From NCBI RefSeq assembly GCF_003263355.1, contig NZ_JHUK01000002.1:49483-113482 (forward strand): 64,000 nt of DNA, read 5' to 3'. The stretch is from Candidatus Phytoplasma oryzae. Its GTDB lineage: Bacteria; Bacillota_I; Bacilli_A; Acholeplasmatales; Acholeplasmataceae. The stretch's first letter is position 1, and each line of letters begins with the position of its first letter. Positions 39,818 through 50,310 of the stretch are shown one piece after another. Below the pieces are notes generated by a model, which was not told the DNA's origin, ran no database searches, and saw only the letters and a program-made list of their open reading frames with translations. A program made the translations under genes and the position numbers.

Positions 39818-40963
39818 TCATAGAAAAAAATTTATAAATAAAAATAATAATAAAATCAAAAAACTAAATAAAAATAAATAATTATCTTGAGGTCTTGGAA
39901 AAGAATAAACATAATTCCAAGCATCAGTAATTTTTTTTTTATTTTTTTCATTAAAATAATAAAAAGAATCATATGAATTTATATTTAAATTAAGTGGAGA
40001 ATTTTTTTTTTGCCAAAAATCTATATAAGGAGAATCATATTGAGTAAAAATAATATTTTGCTCAATATTTTCTTTTTTTAATAAAAAATTAATAAAATCA
40101 TAAGCTCCTTCTTGAGAACTACCTTTAAGCAAAACTAAACTATCTAACCAAATATTACTTCCTTTATTATCATCATTTTCTTCTTGTGAAAAATCATAAT
40201 ATTCTAAATTAGGATTTTGTTTCATTAAAAACCTAGCATCTCCTGAATAAACTAAACTAATATCATAACGTTCTTCATTTGGAATTCTCATATAATCTAA
40301 AATTTGATCTGTAACAAAAGATAAATTACTATTTTGTTTTTTTAATTGTAATAACCAATTTTGAGCTTTTTTTATGTCTTCTTCGTTATTACCACTAATA
40401 TCTCCGTTTATAGCTTTTAATCCTATAAAAATACCTTCAAAAGAATTATTATATAAAGCTATTCTATAATGATCATCTTTTACTAAATTTCTCCATTGAA
40501 CTATTTGATCTTTATTAACCTTTTTTTTATTATATAAAAGTCCTATTTTCCCCCAAAAATAAGGAATAGATAAAGTAGAGTCAAATTTAGAATATCGGCT
40601 AATCAAATCTTGAAACTTTTTTGTTTTGTTAGTATTTTCTGTTATTTTTTCAAAAATAATAGTTTCTAAAAAATCATCTTTTAATTGTTCTATTGCGTAT
40701 TCACTTAAAATAGCAATATCATACTTATTGCCTGATTTAATTTTATTAATAGCTAATTCATTAGAAGAAAAAAAACTAGATTTAATAACAAAACGAGAAG
40801 ATTGTTTGTTATATTTTTCAATAATATTAGGATCAATATATTCACCCCAATTAAAAAACAAAATAACTTTTTTATCAAAAATAATATTCTTTTTATATTT
40901 ATTATAAAATAACGAAAATGATATACTCAAAAAAATAAGAGAAAAAAAGATTTTTTTGTTCAT
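39818..40963 (-). CDS. potD: Spermidine/putrescine ABC transporter substrate-binding protein
   Basis: Captures polyamines outside the membrane for PotABC. The 381-aa protein has an N-terminal hydrophobic segment, then FNWGEYIDPNIIEKY, the typical PotD/PotF start of the mature domain, and later YSGDARFLMKQNP and NIWLDSLVLLKGS. There is no lipobox Cys, unlike most Gram-positive PotD. Instead a strongly hydrophobic C-terminal helix (last 21 or so residues) could anchor the protein. It starts 3 nt after potC and is last in potABCD. Confidence 0.9.
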   Translation of the reverse strand: MNKKIFFSLIFLSISFSLFYNKYKKNIIFDKKVILFFNWGEYIDPNIIEKYNKQSSRFVIKSSFFSSNELAINKIKSGNKYDIAILSEYAIEQLKDDFLETIIFEKITENTNKTKKFQDLISRYSKFDSTLSIPYFWGKIGLLYNKKKVNKDQIVQWRNLVKDDHYRIALYNNSFEGIFIGLKAINGDISGNNEEDIKKAQNWLLQLKKQNSNLSFVTDQILDYMRIPNEERYDISLVYSGDARFLMKQNPNLEYYDFSQEENDDNKGSNIWLDSLVLLKGSSQEGAYDFINFLLKKENIEQNIIFTQYDSPYIDFWQKKNSPLNLNINSYDSFYYFNEKNKKKITDAWNYVYSFPRPQDNYLFLFSFLILLLFLFINFFL

Positions 40964-40966
40964 AAT

Positions 40967-41764
40967 TTAATAATAATCTCTTCTTAATTTTTTATAATCT
41001 AAAACAATTTTAAATAAAACAAATAAAATTAAAATTGATGAAAGAGCATTAATAGTAGGATTAATAGTGCCTTTTAAACTATAAATATAAGCAGATATAT
41101 TTTGATAATCCGAACCTCCCACAAAATAAGAAATTATAAAATCATCAAAAGATAAAGCAAAAACAATACCAGCACTAGTTAACATAGCATTTTTTAATTG
41201 CGGCAAAATAACTTTAATAAAAGTTTGGAAAGGAGTAGCACCTAAATCATAAGCTGCTTCTAAAAAATCAATATCTAAATTACAACATTTAGTATAAACA
41301 GAAAACAAAACATAAGGAACACTAAAAGAAATATGAGCTAATAACATTCGAATAAAACTATTGTCTAATCCGATAAAACTAAATAAAACAAATAAAGATA
41401 AAGCATTAATAATTTCTGGTATAATCATAGAAAACTGATTAGTATTTAAAATTAATTTCTTCCATTTTTTTTTATAATTCATTAAAGAAACAGCAGCTAA
41501 AGTTCCAATAATAGTAGAAAAAAAAGTAGATAAAATAGCTATACGTAAAGTAACACCAATAGCAGAAATAATAGCTTCATCTTTAAAAATTTTTAAATAC
41601 CATTTAAAACCAAATTTGTCAAAATGAACTAAAGATGAAATTCTTCCTTCGTTCTCGTTAAATGAAAAAATAATCAATGATATAATAGGTAAATAAATAA
41701 AAAGTAAAGTTAAAAATAAATAAATATAGCAGAAATATTTCTTATTTTTCATCGTTAAATTCAT
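40967..41764 (-). CDS. potC: Spermidine/putrescine ABC transporter permease PotC
   Basis: Membrane channel subunit of 265 aa with six predicted helices. The EAA loop that docks with the ATPase reads EAAYDLGATPFQTFIKVILPQ. The sequence FSFNENEGRIS with FGFKWYLKIF matches PotC. The first ATG (41764) overlaps potB by 23 nt; the in-frame ATG at 41752 would shorten the overlap to 11 nt. Both lie in the potB tail, so coupling is likely. Confidence 0.93.
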   Translation of the reverse strand: MNLTMKNKKYFCYIYLFLTLLFIYLPIISLIIFSFNENEGRISSLVHFDKFGFKWYLKIFKDEAIISAIGVTLRIAILSTFFSTIIGTLAAVSLMNYKKKWKKLILNTNQFSMIIPEIINALSLFVLFSFIGLDNSFIRMLLAHISFSVPYVLFSVYTKCCNLDIDFLEAAYDLGATPFQTFIKVILPQLKNAMLTSAGIVFALSFDDFIISYFVGGSDYQNISAYIYSLKGTINPTINALSSILILFVLFKIVLDYKKLRRDYY

Positions 41765-42575
41765 GACTATTATAATGATTCCTTTTAAAAAATGCTAAAA
41801 TACAAAACATTAATAAAGATAAATTTACAGCAATAGCGCATGCACTTTTTATATCCCCATTCAAAAAAACTTTGTTTTCGATTAATTCACTAATAACAAT
41901 AACGGTAGTAGGTCCTAAATACTTAGGAACTACAATATTTGTGACAATTTGCAAAATAACCAATGATATTCCTGTCATTAAACCAGGCAAAGAAAGAGGT
42001 AAAATAATTTTTTTAAAAATTTGTTTTTCATTGGCTCCTAAATCTTTAGCTGAATCAATTAAATTGGAATCTATTTTTGAAATACTAATATAAATAGATA
42101 AAAACATATAAGGAAAAAACAAATATATAAAACCAATAAACATAGCTGTATTACTTTCTAATAAACGAATTGAAAAAAATTTTTCTATTAAAGAAAAAAT
42201 TTGTACTAAAGCTTGTGTTTTTAAAATTATATTAATCCAAATTGTTCCATTAATTAATAAAATTAAAATAGATTGAGTTAAAATATTCATTCTCGAAACT
42301 ATATAAGCTAAAGGATAAGTCAAAATAATAATAAAAAAAGTAGCTATAATTGATATAGAAATCGATCTGAGCAAAACATAAACAAAGGTAATATTAGAAT
42401 AAAAATTACGATAATATTCAAAAGTTAAAAAAATTTTAAAAAGATTTTTATTATTATACTTTTGAATAGAATCAAAAAAAGTAATAAAAATAGGTATTAA
42501 AACTAAAAATAAAATAATAAAAAAATAAGGTAAAAATAAAAAAATATTAAATTTACTTTTTTTAGATGAAATCAT
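41742..42575 (-). CDS. potB: Spermidine/putrescine ABC transporter permease PotB
   Basis: Partner permease of 277 aa with six predicted helices. Its EAA-type loop reads DSAKDLGANEKQIFKKIILP. Two permeases of this family with one ATPase and one binding protein form the usual PotABCD importer. It begins 8 nt after the potA stop and overlaps potC. Confidence 0.93.
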   Translation of the reverse strand: MISSKKSKFNIFLFLPYFFIILFLVLIPIFITFFDSIQKYNNKNLFKIFLTFEYYRNFYSNITFVYVLLRSISISIIATFFIIILTYPLAYIVSRMNILTQSILILLINGTIWINIILKTQALVQIFSLIEKFFSIRLLESNTAMFIGFIYLFFPYMFLSIYISISKIDSNLIDSAKDLGANEKQIFKKIILPLSLPGLMTGISLVILQIVTNIVVPKYLGPTTVIVISELIENKVFLNGDIKSACAIAVNLSLLMFCILAFFKRNHYNSHEFNDEK

Positions 42576-42583
42576 TTCCTAAA

Positions 42584-43879
42584 TTACCATATTTCCATAA
42601 CATGTAAATCTTCTGGTTTAAAAAAAATACCTACTTCTGTATTCGCTTGAATAAAATCTGTAGTGTGAATAATATAATCACGATAATTAGTTCTTACAAT
42701 TACTTCCCAATGAACTCCTTTAAAAGAAATAGAATGTATAAAACCTTTTAATAAACCATCTTTAACACTAACAATATCAATATCTTCAGGTCTAATAAGA
42801 ATATCTACTTTTTGATTTTCTTTAAAACCATAATCTACACAAGTAAATTGTTTATCATCAAAAAAAACTAAATAATCTTTTTTAAAAACACCAGAAACTA
42901 AATTTGATTCACCAATGAATTGAGCTATAAATTTATTTGCTGGTTCATTATATATATCTTCTGGAGTACCAATTTGTTGGATTTCTCCTTTATTAATTAC
43001 AACTATTTTATCACTCATTGTTAAAGCTTCTTCTTGATTATGAGTTACAAAGATAAAAGTAATACCTGAATTTCTTTGTATTTCTTTTAATTCATATTGC
43101 ATTTCTTGTCTTAACTTTAAATCTAAAGCAGCTAATGGTTCGTCTAATAATAATATTTTAGGCTCATTAACTAAAGCTCTGGCTATAGCTACTCTTTGTT
43201 GTTGACCTCCTGATAATTGATAAATTTCTCTCTTTTCTAAACCTTTTAAACCAACTAATTTTAAATAATGTAATACTTTTTTTTGAATAAATTCTTCTTT
43301 ATCTTTTTTAAATAAAATTTTTTTATTTAAATCTAAAATATTTTGTTGATATTTAATCACAACATTTTTATTTTTATTTTGAAGTTCTTTTTTTAATAAT
43401 TTTAATTTAATATCATTCCGTTTTTTAAACCAAAAAAATAAACTATTTTTAAAAAAAGGATAAATAGATTTTAATTTATCTCGAAAATTTTTATTATTTT
43501 CTTCAATTTCTTCTTTTTTTTTAATATTCATTTTTTTTATTGCTTTTTTTATATTAAAATTTAAATCTTTAATTCTTAAACTAAAAGCTATATTTTCAAA
43601 AACATTTAAATGAGGAAATAAAGCATATTTTTGAAAAACTGTGTTAATTTGTCTTTTATGAGGAGCAACATTAATAATACTTTTATCATTAAACAAAATA
43701 TCACCACTATTAAAATCTTCAAATCCACCAATAATTTTTAAAATAGTAGTTTTACCACAACCTGATGGGCCTAATAAAGTTACAAATTCATTTTTTTTAA
43801 TTTTTAAACTGATATCTTTTAAAATAATTTGATTGTTAATAACTTTATTAATATTTTTTAATTCTATTAAATTTGTCAT
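42584..43879 (-). CDS. potA: Spermidine/putrescine ABC transporter ATPase PotA, with an insertion
   Basis: Energises polyamine import. Walker A GPSGCGKTT, signature LSGGQQQR, Walker B ILLLDEPLAALD, H-loop FVTHNQEEA, and a C-terminal TOBE domain are present. Between the helical-domain entry (LRIKDLN) and KVLHYLKLVGL there is an extra charged stretch of about 85 residues (Lys/Asn/Glu-rich), absent from normal PotA (about 370 aa). The frame stays open, and all motifs are kept. I start at the ATG 43879 (431 aa), which has AAAGG 11 nt upstream; a TTG at 43909 has no ribosome site. First gene of potABCD. Confidence 0.93.
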   Translation of the reverse strand: MTNLIELKNINKVINNQIILKDISLKIKKNEFVTLLGPSGCGKTTILKIIGGFEDFNSGDILFNDKSIINVAPHKRQINTVFQKYALFPHLNVFENIAFSLRIKDLNFNIKKAIKKMNIKKKEEIEENNKNFRDKLKSIYPFFKNSLFFWFKKRNDIKLKLLKKELQNKNKNVVIKYQQNILDLNKKILFKKDKEEFIQKKVLHYLKLVGLKGLEKREIYQLSGGQQQRVAIARALVNEPKILLLDEPLAALDLKLRQEMQYELKEIQRNSGITFIFVTHNQEEALTMSDKIVVINKGEIQQIGTPEDIYNEPANKFIAQFIGESNLVSGVFKKDYLVFFDDKQFTCVDYGFKENQKVDILIRPEDIDIVSVKDGLLKGFIHSISFKGVHWEVIVRTNYRDYIIHTTDFIQANTEVGIFFKPEDLHVMEIW

Positions 43880-43964
43880 TTTATTATATGCCTTTCTGAT
43901 AAAAAACAAACTTTTTTATTAAATATTTTAAAATTAAAAAAATATAAATAATTATAATAATACT

Positions 43965-45785
43965 TTATTTTTCATATGAAGATAATATAGCTAAAAAAGC
44001 TTTTTGAGGTAAAATAACTTTTCCTAAATTTTTCATCTTTTTTTTACCTTTTTTTTGTTTAGCTAAAAGCTTTTTTTTTCTACTTACATCTCCACCATAA
44101 CATTTGTCTATAACATTTTTTCTTAAAGATTTTATAGTTTCTCTAGTAATAACTTTTTTACCAATAGCCGCTTGTATAATGATTTCAAACATTTGTTGAG
44201 GAATTAATTCTTTTAATTTCTGACAAATATTTTTAGCTTTATTAAAAGCAAAATCTTCATAAACAATAAAAGATAGAGCATCAACAATTTCAGAATTTAA
44301 TAATATATCAACTTTCTTTAATTTACTAGGATAATACTTATCCATTTCATAATCGAAAGAGGCATAACCTTTAGTGGCAGATTTTAATTTATCAAAAAAA
44401 TTATAAATAACTTCAGAAAAAGGTAGTAAATATTTTAACATTACTTTTTGATTATCTAAATATTGAATATCCTGTAATCGTCCTCTTTTATTTTGAGCAA
44501 TTTCCATTACATCTCCTACATATATTTCAGGACATTTAATGAAAGATCTTATATAAGGTTCTTCAATTTTTTCAATAGATTGATTTTTTGGCCATTTAGA
44601 TAAATTATCTATAATAATCTTTTTATGAGCTGTAAAAACATGAAAAATAACAGAAGGAGCTGTAATAATAACTTCAATATTAAATTCTCTCACAATTCTT
44701 TCTTTTGTAATTTCCATATGTAACAATCCTAAAAAACCAATCCTAAAACCTAAACCTAAAAAATTTGAACTTTCAATTTCATAACTTAAAGAAGAATCAT
44801 TTAATTTTAATTTTTGCAAAGCACTTTTTAAACTAGAATATTTGCTAGAATCCACAGGATATAAACCACAAAAAACTACAGGATTAACCTTACGATAACC
44901 TGGTAAGGGTAAAACTGCATTATTTCTACTTAAAGTAATAGTATCTCCTACTTGAACATCATCTATATTTTTAATAAAAGCGCTTAAATAACCAACATCT
45001 CCTACAGATAAAAAATTTCTTTTTGTTGGTTTAGGATTGAAAATACCTACTTCCATCACTTCATAAATGGCCCTACTAGCTATAAAACGAATTTTATCAC
45101 CTTTTTTTAAAATACCATTCATAATTCTAATTGAAGGAATAACGCCTTTATAAGTATCAAAAATAGAATCAAAAATTAAAGCTTGCAAAGGAGCTTGAAC
45201 ATCACCATCAGGAGGATTAATTTTTTCTATAATATTTTCTAAAATTTTATCAACACCAAAACCTGTTTTTCCACTTGCCAAAATAATAGAATCAGGATCT
45301 AATCCTAAAATATCTTTCATTTCTTTTTTAGTTTTTTCTACATCAGCATATGGTAAATCAATTTTATTTAAAATAGGAATTATAGTTAAATTATTTTCTA
45401 AAGCTAAATTAACATTAGATAAAGTTTGTGCTTGAATGCCTTGAGTTGAATCTACTATTAATAAAACTCCTTCGCAAGCAGCTAAAGAACGAGAAACTTC
45501 ATAATTAAAATCAACATGTCCTGGAGTATCAATTAAATGCATAATATACTCAATTTGATTTTTTGATTTATAAATAATTTCTACAGAATTTAATTTAATA
45601 GTAATACCTCTTTCCCTTTCTAATGCCATAGAATCTAAATATTGAGATTTCATAGATCTTTTTTCAATTGTATTTGTCATTTCTAAAATTCTATCAGCTA
45701 AAGTAGATTTTCCATGATCTATATGTGCAATAATAGAAAAATTACGTATTTTACTTTTTTTCTTGTTAATTTCTTCGAAATTCAT
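43965..45785 (-). CDS. lepA: Elongation factor 4 (LepA)
   Basis: Translational GTPase linked to ribosome back-translocation and 30S biogenesis. The 606-aa protein has G1 [10 protein letters not shown]3 DTPGHVDF and G4 NKIDLP. Domains II, III and V and the LepA-specific C-terminal domain follow ([19 protein letters not shown]). Length is normal. AAAAAGG lies 14 nt before the ATG. It sits 85 nt upstream of potA. Confidence 0.96.
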   Translation of the reverse strand: MNFEEINKKKSKIRNFSIIAHIDHGKSTLADRILEMTNTIEKRSMKSQYLDSMALERERGITIKLNSVEIIYKSKNQIEYIMHLIDTPGHVDFNYEVSRSLAACEGVLLIVDSTQGIQAQTLSNVNLALENNLTIIPILNKIDLPYADVEKTKKEMKDILGLDPDSIILASGKTGFGVDKILENIIEKINPPDGDVQAPLQALIFDSIFDTYKGVIPSIRIMNGILKKGDKIRFIASRAIYEVMEVGIFNPKPTKRNFLSVGDVGYLSAFIKNIDDVQVGDTITLSRNNAVLPLPGYRKVNPVVFCGLYPVDSSKYSSLKSALQKLKLNDSSLSYEIESSNFLGLGFRIGFLGLLHMEITKERIVREFNIEVIITAPSVIFHVFTAHKKIIIDNLSKWPKNQSIEKIEEPYIRSFIKCPEIYVGDVMEIAQNKRGRLQDIQYLDNQKVMLKYLLPFSEVIYNFFDKLKSATKGYASFDYEMDKYYPSKLKKVDILLNSEIVDALSFIVYEDFAFNKAKNICQKLKELIPQQMFEIIIQAAIGKKVITRETIKSLRKNVIDKCYGGDVSRKKKLLAKQKKGKKKMKNLGKVILPQKAFLAILSSYEK

Positions 45786-45876
45786 ATTTTATATTTGAAC
45801 CTTTTTGGAATTTTATGTTTTTTTAATATTTTTGAATTTAATCATCATGGAATAATTATACATATATAAAATAAAT

Positions 45877-46797
45877 TTAAAAAATTTTTTTTTCTTTTTT
45901 TTTTGTCATTTCTATAAAAAAAGATAAATAATTTTTATACCTTTTATCTAAAATTAATCCTTTTTGATAAGCTTCTTTTACAGCACATTTATTTTCTCTA
46001 AAATGTAAACAATTATTACCAAAAAAACATTTTTTTGAAAAAATTAAAAAATCATCATAAAAATTCTTTATCTCTTGAGGTTTTATATCTAATAAAAATA
46101 ATTTTGAAAAACCTGGAGTATCAGCTATATAACCATCTTGAAAAAAATATAATTTAGAATTTTTAGTGGTATGTTTACCTCTATTTAAATAATCAGAAAC
46201 TTCTTGAGTTTTAATATTAAAATTAGTTAAAGAATTAATTATAGTAGATTTACCCACTCCTGTTTGACCAGCAAAAATAGTTATTTTATCTTTAAAAAAA
46301 GGGTATAAAAAAATCAAATTTTTTTTGTTTTTATAATTAATATAATAAATAGAATAAAATTTTTCATAATAAGATAATTTTTGTTTCAATACAATTAATT
46401 TAGCTTGAGATATTAAATCAACTTTAGTAAATATTAAAATAACTTTTAAATTAGTTTTTTTTAAAATTAATAAAAATTTATCTAATAATTTAAATTCTAA
46501 ATAAGGTTTTATTACAGAAAAAACTAAAAAAACTTGATCTATATTAGCTATATTGGGCCTAACTAAAAAATTTTTTCTAGGTAAAATACTATCAATTAAA
46601 AAAACATCTTGCTTATATTCATATAAAACAATATCTCCAATTTTAATATCTATTTTATTATTTATACAAATATTTTTTTTATTTATATTATATTTTTTTA
46701 ATTTACCTTTATTTTGAGCATAAATTTTTTTTTTTATTTTTAAATCTACTAAAATATATCCTTTAACTAAAAATTCTACTATTATGCCTTTATGCAC
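45877..46797 (-). CDS. rsgA: Ribosome small subunit-dependent GTPase RsgA
   Basis: Late 30S assembly GTPase with circularly permuted motifs. The 306-aa protein has an N-terminal OB fold, then G4 TKVD, G1 GQTGVGKST and G3 DTPGF in permuted order. A C-terminal zinc knuckle C-x5-C-x-H-x5-C follows (CFFGNNCLHFRENKC). The start is GTG with AAGGCGG about 9-10 nt upstream. It lies between pheT and lepA. Confidence 0.95.
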   Translation of the reverse strand: MHKGIIVEFLVKGYILVDLKIKKKIYAQNKGKLKKYNINKKNICINNKIDIKIGDIVLYEYKQDVFLIDSILPRKNFLVRPNIANIDQVFLVFSVIKPYLEFKLLDKFLLILKKTNLKVILIFTKVDLISQAKLIVLKQKLSYYEKFYSIYYINYKNKKNLIFLYPFFKDKITIFAGQTGVGKSTIINSLTNFNIKTQEVSDYLNRGKHTTKNSKLYFFQDGYIADTPGFSKLFLLDIKPQEIKNFYDDFLIFSKKCFFGNNCLHFRENKCAVKEAYQKGLILDKRYKNYLSFFIEMTKKKEKKIF

Positions 46798-46828
46798 GAA
46801 ATATTTCCGCCTTTTTAAATTTTTTTAT

Positions 46829-49231
46829 CTATCTTATTATAATTTTATATTTTTTTTTCATTTTAGATTCTATCTTTAACATAAAATCATTAACCTGTTC
46901 TTTATTTAAATTTTGGATTGAACTATTAAAAGTTAACCGAAAAGTTAAAGAATATTCATTAACAGATATATCATTTTTTTTTTCAAAAAAATCTAAAAGT
47001 TCACATTTAACAAAAAAACTAGATATTTCTTCTTTTAAAGTTTGATTTAATTGTTCAAAACTATATTTTTTATTAACAAAAAAACTAAAATCTCTAGTAA
47101 TGGAAGGAAATTTACTAATTTCATGTAATAATACTCTCTTTTTTTTTTTCAATAAAAGATTCTGTAAATTAATTTCCATAACAAAACTTTTTTTAACATA
47201 ATATTTTTTTTCTAACAAAGGGTGTATTTGTCCTATAAAACCAATTTTTTTTTCTTTAAAAAAAATATCCGCTTGTTTTGAAGGAAAAAGATTCTTATAG
47301 GAATCAGTGCTAACTAAATTAAATGTAATATCTAAAAAAGACTGAATAACATCTAAAATACCTTTTAAAAGAAAAAAAGAACTTTTAATATCTTTTTTAA
47401 GCCATCCAGTATTAAAAAAAGTACCACTTAAAACTATCGCTAAATGAAGTTCTTCTTGTTCTGGCATATAAACATTACCTATTTCAAAAAAAGAATTATC
47501 AAAATTTTGATTTTTTTGATTATAACTTAAAACTTCTAATAAACTACAACTTAAATTTTGTCTTAAAATGGTTTTATCATAAGAAAGAGGTTTGAAAATA
47601 CTTAAATATTTTTGAGAATTAGAAAATAAAAAAAATAATTCATCATTAATTAAACTATAAGTTATAGTTTCATTCAAACCTAAATTAGATAATAAATGTC
47701 TTAAATGATATATATTTTTTTCTTTAATATCTCTTATATTATATTGTTCTACTTTTAATACAGCCAAATTATAAGATAATATTTGATTATAACCATGCAT
47801 CCTAATTAAATCAGAAATAACATCTTCAGCAATTTTAATATAATATCTATGCGAAGGAGCTTTAACTTTTAAAATTTGAAATGAAACAATTTCAATTTCA
47901 TAATTTAAAGATGTTAAAAAATCATAAACTTGTTTAAAAGAAAAATTAATACCTGTTTTTAAATAAATAAATTTTAAAGAAATTAAAATTTTGGTATTGC
48001 TATATTTACTATGTTGAAGAGAAATCATTTTTTGTAATACTGAACAATTAGTTATTTTTTGCAAAATAAAAACAGCTTTATCTAAAGCTTTTTTTAATAA
48101 ATTTTGATCAATACCTCTAGATAAACGTAAAAAATTTTCATTTTTTATCCTTAGTTTTTTATTTATTTTTAAAATAGATTCGGGTTTAAAGTAAAAAGAA
48201 CATAAAATAATTTGATTAGTTTGTTGGTTTATTTCAAACAAATCATTTGTTTTAATACCAGCTATAGAAATAATTTTATTATCATTTTCAATCACTAAAT
48301 CATCACTTTTAAAATAATGTTTTTGTCCATTGGATAACATAAAAAATTCATCTTCATAAGCATTTCTTATTTGAATTAAATTATCATTCAATAAAGTAGC
48401 ATTAAAAACATTAAGAGGAATTCCATATTCTAATAAAATCAAATTCATAACATCAATTACATTATTTATAGGAATAATATTATGTAAAAATAATTTATTT
48501 CTCAACCATAAAGGTGAAATATCTATTTTAATATTATTGATATAACGAATATTATATTCAAAACAACTAGAAGTTAAAATTTTAATTTCTAAAGGATTTA
48601 TTTTTTTTTCTTCATTAATAGTTAATGATATTTCTTTTTTTAATTTAATTTGATTATCTTGTAATATAGACTTTAAATCTTTAGCAAACCCAACATAAGA
48701 TAAAAGATCATTTCTATCAGGAGTAAGTGTTAAATCTAAAAAAAAACCTTTAATGCCTAAATATTTTAAAGCACATTCTCCAATAGAAGCTTCATCTTCT
48801 AAAAATAAAATATCTTTTTGTTCATTATCAGTTAAAAATTCTGGATTTAAATTTAATTCTTTAGCAGAACAAAAAATAGCATCAGAATTAATATTGTTTA
48901 AATATTTTTCTTCTACATTTTTTTTTTTATTTTGAAAATTATATGTTTCTTTTAAAATAATGATCACTTTCTTATCTACTTCAAGATCAGGAGATAAAGA
49001 AATAATATGAATAATTTCTCCAATATCTACTTCAACTAAATAATTATTATTAAATTCATTTATTTTATAAAATTTTTTAATTTGACCTATAATAAATTGA
49101 CGATTATCATTTAAAAAGTAACAATAACTAGAAGCTTCGATCATATGATTATTAATTAATAATTTTAGTTTGTCTATTTCATAGTTTAAAGGTGATATAT
49201 ATTGTTTTAAAATATTCTCGTTAATTATCAT
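46829..49231 (-). CDS. pheT: Phenylalanine--tRNA ligase beta subunit
   Basis: Non-catalytic and editing subunit of the alpha2-beta2 enzyme. The 800-aa length is normal. It has the N-terminal EMAP/OB tRNA-binding domain, a B3/4 editing domain, the B5 region, a catalytic-like core, and the C-terminal ferredoxin-like FDX-ACB domain (FPSITRDFSFFVNK..). AAGG lies 7 nt before the ATG. It follows pheS by 32 nt. Confidence 0.95.
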   Translation of the reverse strand: MIINENILKQYISPLNYEIDKLKLLINNHMIEASSYCYFLNDNRQFIIGQIKKFYKINEFNNNYLVEVDIGEIIHIISLSPDLEVDKKVIIILKETYNFQNKKKNVEEKYLNNINSDAIFCSAKELNLNPEFLTDNEQKDILFLEDEASIGECALKYLGIKGFFLDLTLTPDRNDLLSYVGFAKDLKSILQDNQIKLKKEISLTINEEKKINPLEIKILTSSCFEYNIRYINNIKIDISPLWLRNKLFLHNIIPINNVIDVMNLILLEYGIPLNVFNATLLNDNLIQIRNAYEDEFFMLSNGQKHYFKSDDLVIENDNKIISIAGIKTNDLFEINQQTNQIILCSFYFKPESILKINKKLRIKNENFLRLSRGIDQNLLKKALDKAVFILQKITNCSVLQKMISLQHSKYSNTKILISLKFIYLKTGINFSFKQVYDFLTSLNYEIEIVSFQILKVKAPSHRYYIKIAEDVISDLIRMHGYNQILSYNLAVLKVEQYNIRDIKEKNIYHLRHLLSNLGLNETITYSLINDELFFLFSNSQKYLSIFKPLSYDKTILRQNLSCSLLEVLSYNQKNQNFDNSFFEIGNVYMPEQEELHLAIVLSGTFFNTGWLKKDIKSSFFLLKGILDVIQSFLDITFNLVSTDSYKNLFPSKQADIFFKEKKIGFIGQIHPLLEKKYYVKKSFVMEINLQNLLLKKKKRVLLHEISKFPSITRDFSFFVNKKYSFEQLNQTLKEEISSFFVKCELLDFFEKKNDISVNEYSLTFRLTFNSSIQNLNKEQVNDFMLKIESKMKKKYKIIIR

Positions 49232-49263
49232 AATTTAACCTTAATTTAATTAATTATATTTAT

Positions 49264-50310
49264 TTAATATTTAGAAAATTGTTTTAAAAAACGAATATCG
49301 TTATTATAAAAATTTCTAATATTATTTATAGCATATTTCAACATCGTAATACGTTCTATTCCCATACCAAAAGCTAAACCGTTATATTTTTGAGGATCAT
49401 AATTACCTTTTTTTAAAACTTCAGGATGTATCATTCCTGCGCCCAAAATCTCTAAATAAACATCATTGTTATTATTATCTTGAATTATTAGATCTACTTC
49501 TAAACTGGGATTAGTAAAAGGAAAATAAGAAGGGCGAATTCTCATTTTTTGTTTATGGCCAAAAAAACTTTTTATAAACATTACAATAATTTCTTGTAAA
49601 TAAACTAAATTAATATTAGAATCAATCATAAAACCTTCTAACTGCATAAATTGATGACTATGAGTATCATCATCTCTATCTCTTCTATAAACTTTACCTG
49701 AAGAAATTATTTTTAAAGGTTGAGAATTGCTTTTTAACATAGCTTTAATTTGTACAGAAGAAGTATGAGTTCTTAAAAGTTTTTTCATAGAATTAATATT
49801 TAAATAAAAAGAATCATGCATATCTCTAGCTGGATGATATTGATCTATATTTAACATTTCAAAATTATACAAATCAGTTTCTATTTCGTCACCTCTAAAA
49901 ATAGAGTAACCTAATCTTAAAAAAAAATCTTCTATTTCTTCAATAGTTTGGTTCAAAGGATGTATACTTCCTTTGCGAAAAGCAAAAGAAGGTAAAGTAA
50001 TATCAATTTTTTCTTTTTTAATAGAAAATAATATATTTTCTTGTTCTATTTTTTTTTTTTGTTCTTGGATCCAAAAAAAAAGTTTTTTTTTCAAAAGATT
50101 AATTTCTTTTCCGATTTTTTTTTTAGTTTCTAAACTGTGTTTTTTAATATGCTTTAATAAAATAGAAATATTACTATTTTTTCCATTATATTTTACCTCT
50201 ATTTTTTTTAAACTTTCAGTATCTTTAATATTTTTTAAATCATTTTGGATGTCTGTCTCTAATTTTTTTATTTTTTTCAATAAAATAAGCTGATTTTCAT
50301 TTTCATTCAT
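49264..50310 (-). CDS. pheS: Phenylalanine--tRNA ligase alpha subunit
   Basis: Catalytic subunit. The 348-aa protein has an N-terminal coiled coil, HPLNQTIEEIEDFF, class II motif 2 as YRRDRDDDTHSHQFMQLEG and motif 3 GLAFGMGIERITML. Length is normal. No T-box leader (AGGGTGGnACCGCG) is seen upstream, so classic T-box control is not supported. First gene of pheS-pheT-rsgA. Confidence 0.96.
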   Translation of the reverse strand: MNENENQLILLKKIKKLETDIQNDLKNIKDTESLKKIEVKYNGKNSNISILLKHIKKHSLETKKKIGKEINLLKKKLFFWIQEQKKKIEQENILFSIKKEKIDITLPSFAFRKGSIHPLNQTIEEIEDFFLRLGYSIFRGDEIETDLYNFEMLNIDQYHPARDMHDSFYLNINSMKKLLRTHTSSVQIKAMLKSNSQPLKIISSGKVYRRDRDDDTHSHQFMQLEGFMIDSNINLVYLQEIIVMFIKSFFGHKQKMRIRPSYFPFTNPSLEVDLIIQDNNNNDVYLEILGAGMIHPEVLKKGNYDPQKYNGLAFGMGIERITMLKYAINNIRNFYNNDIRFLKQFSKY

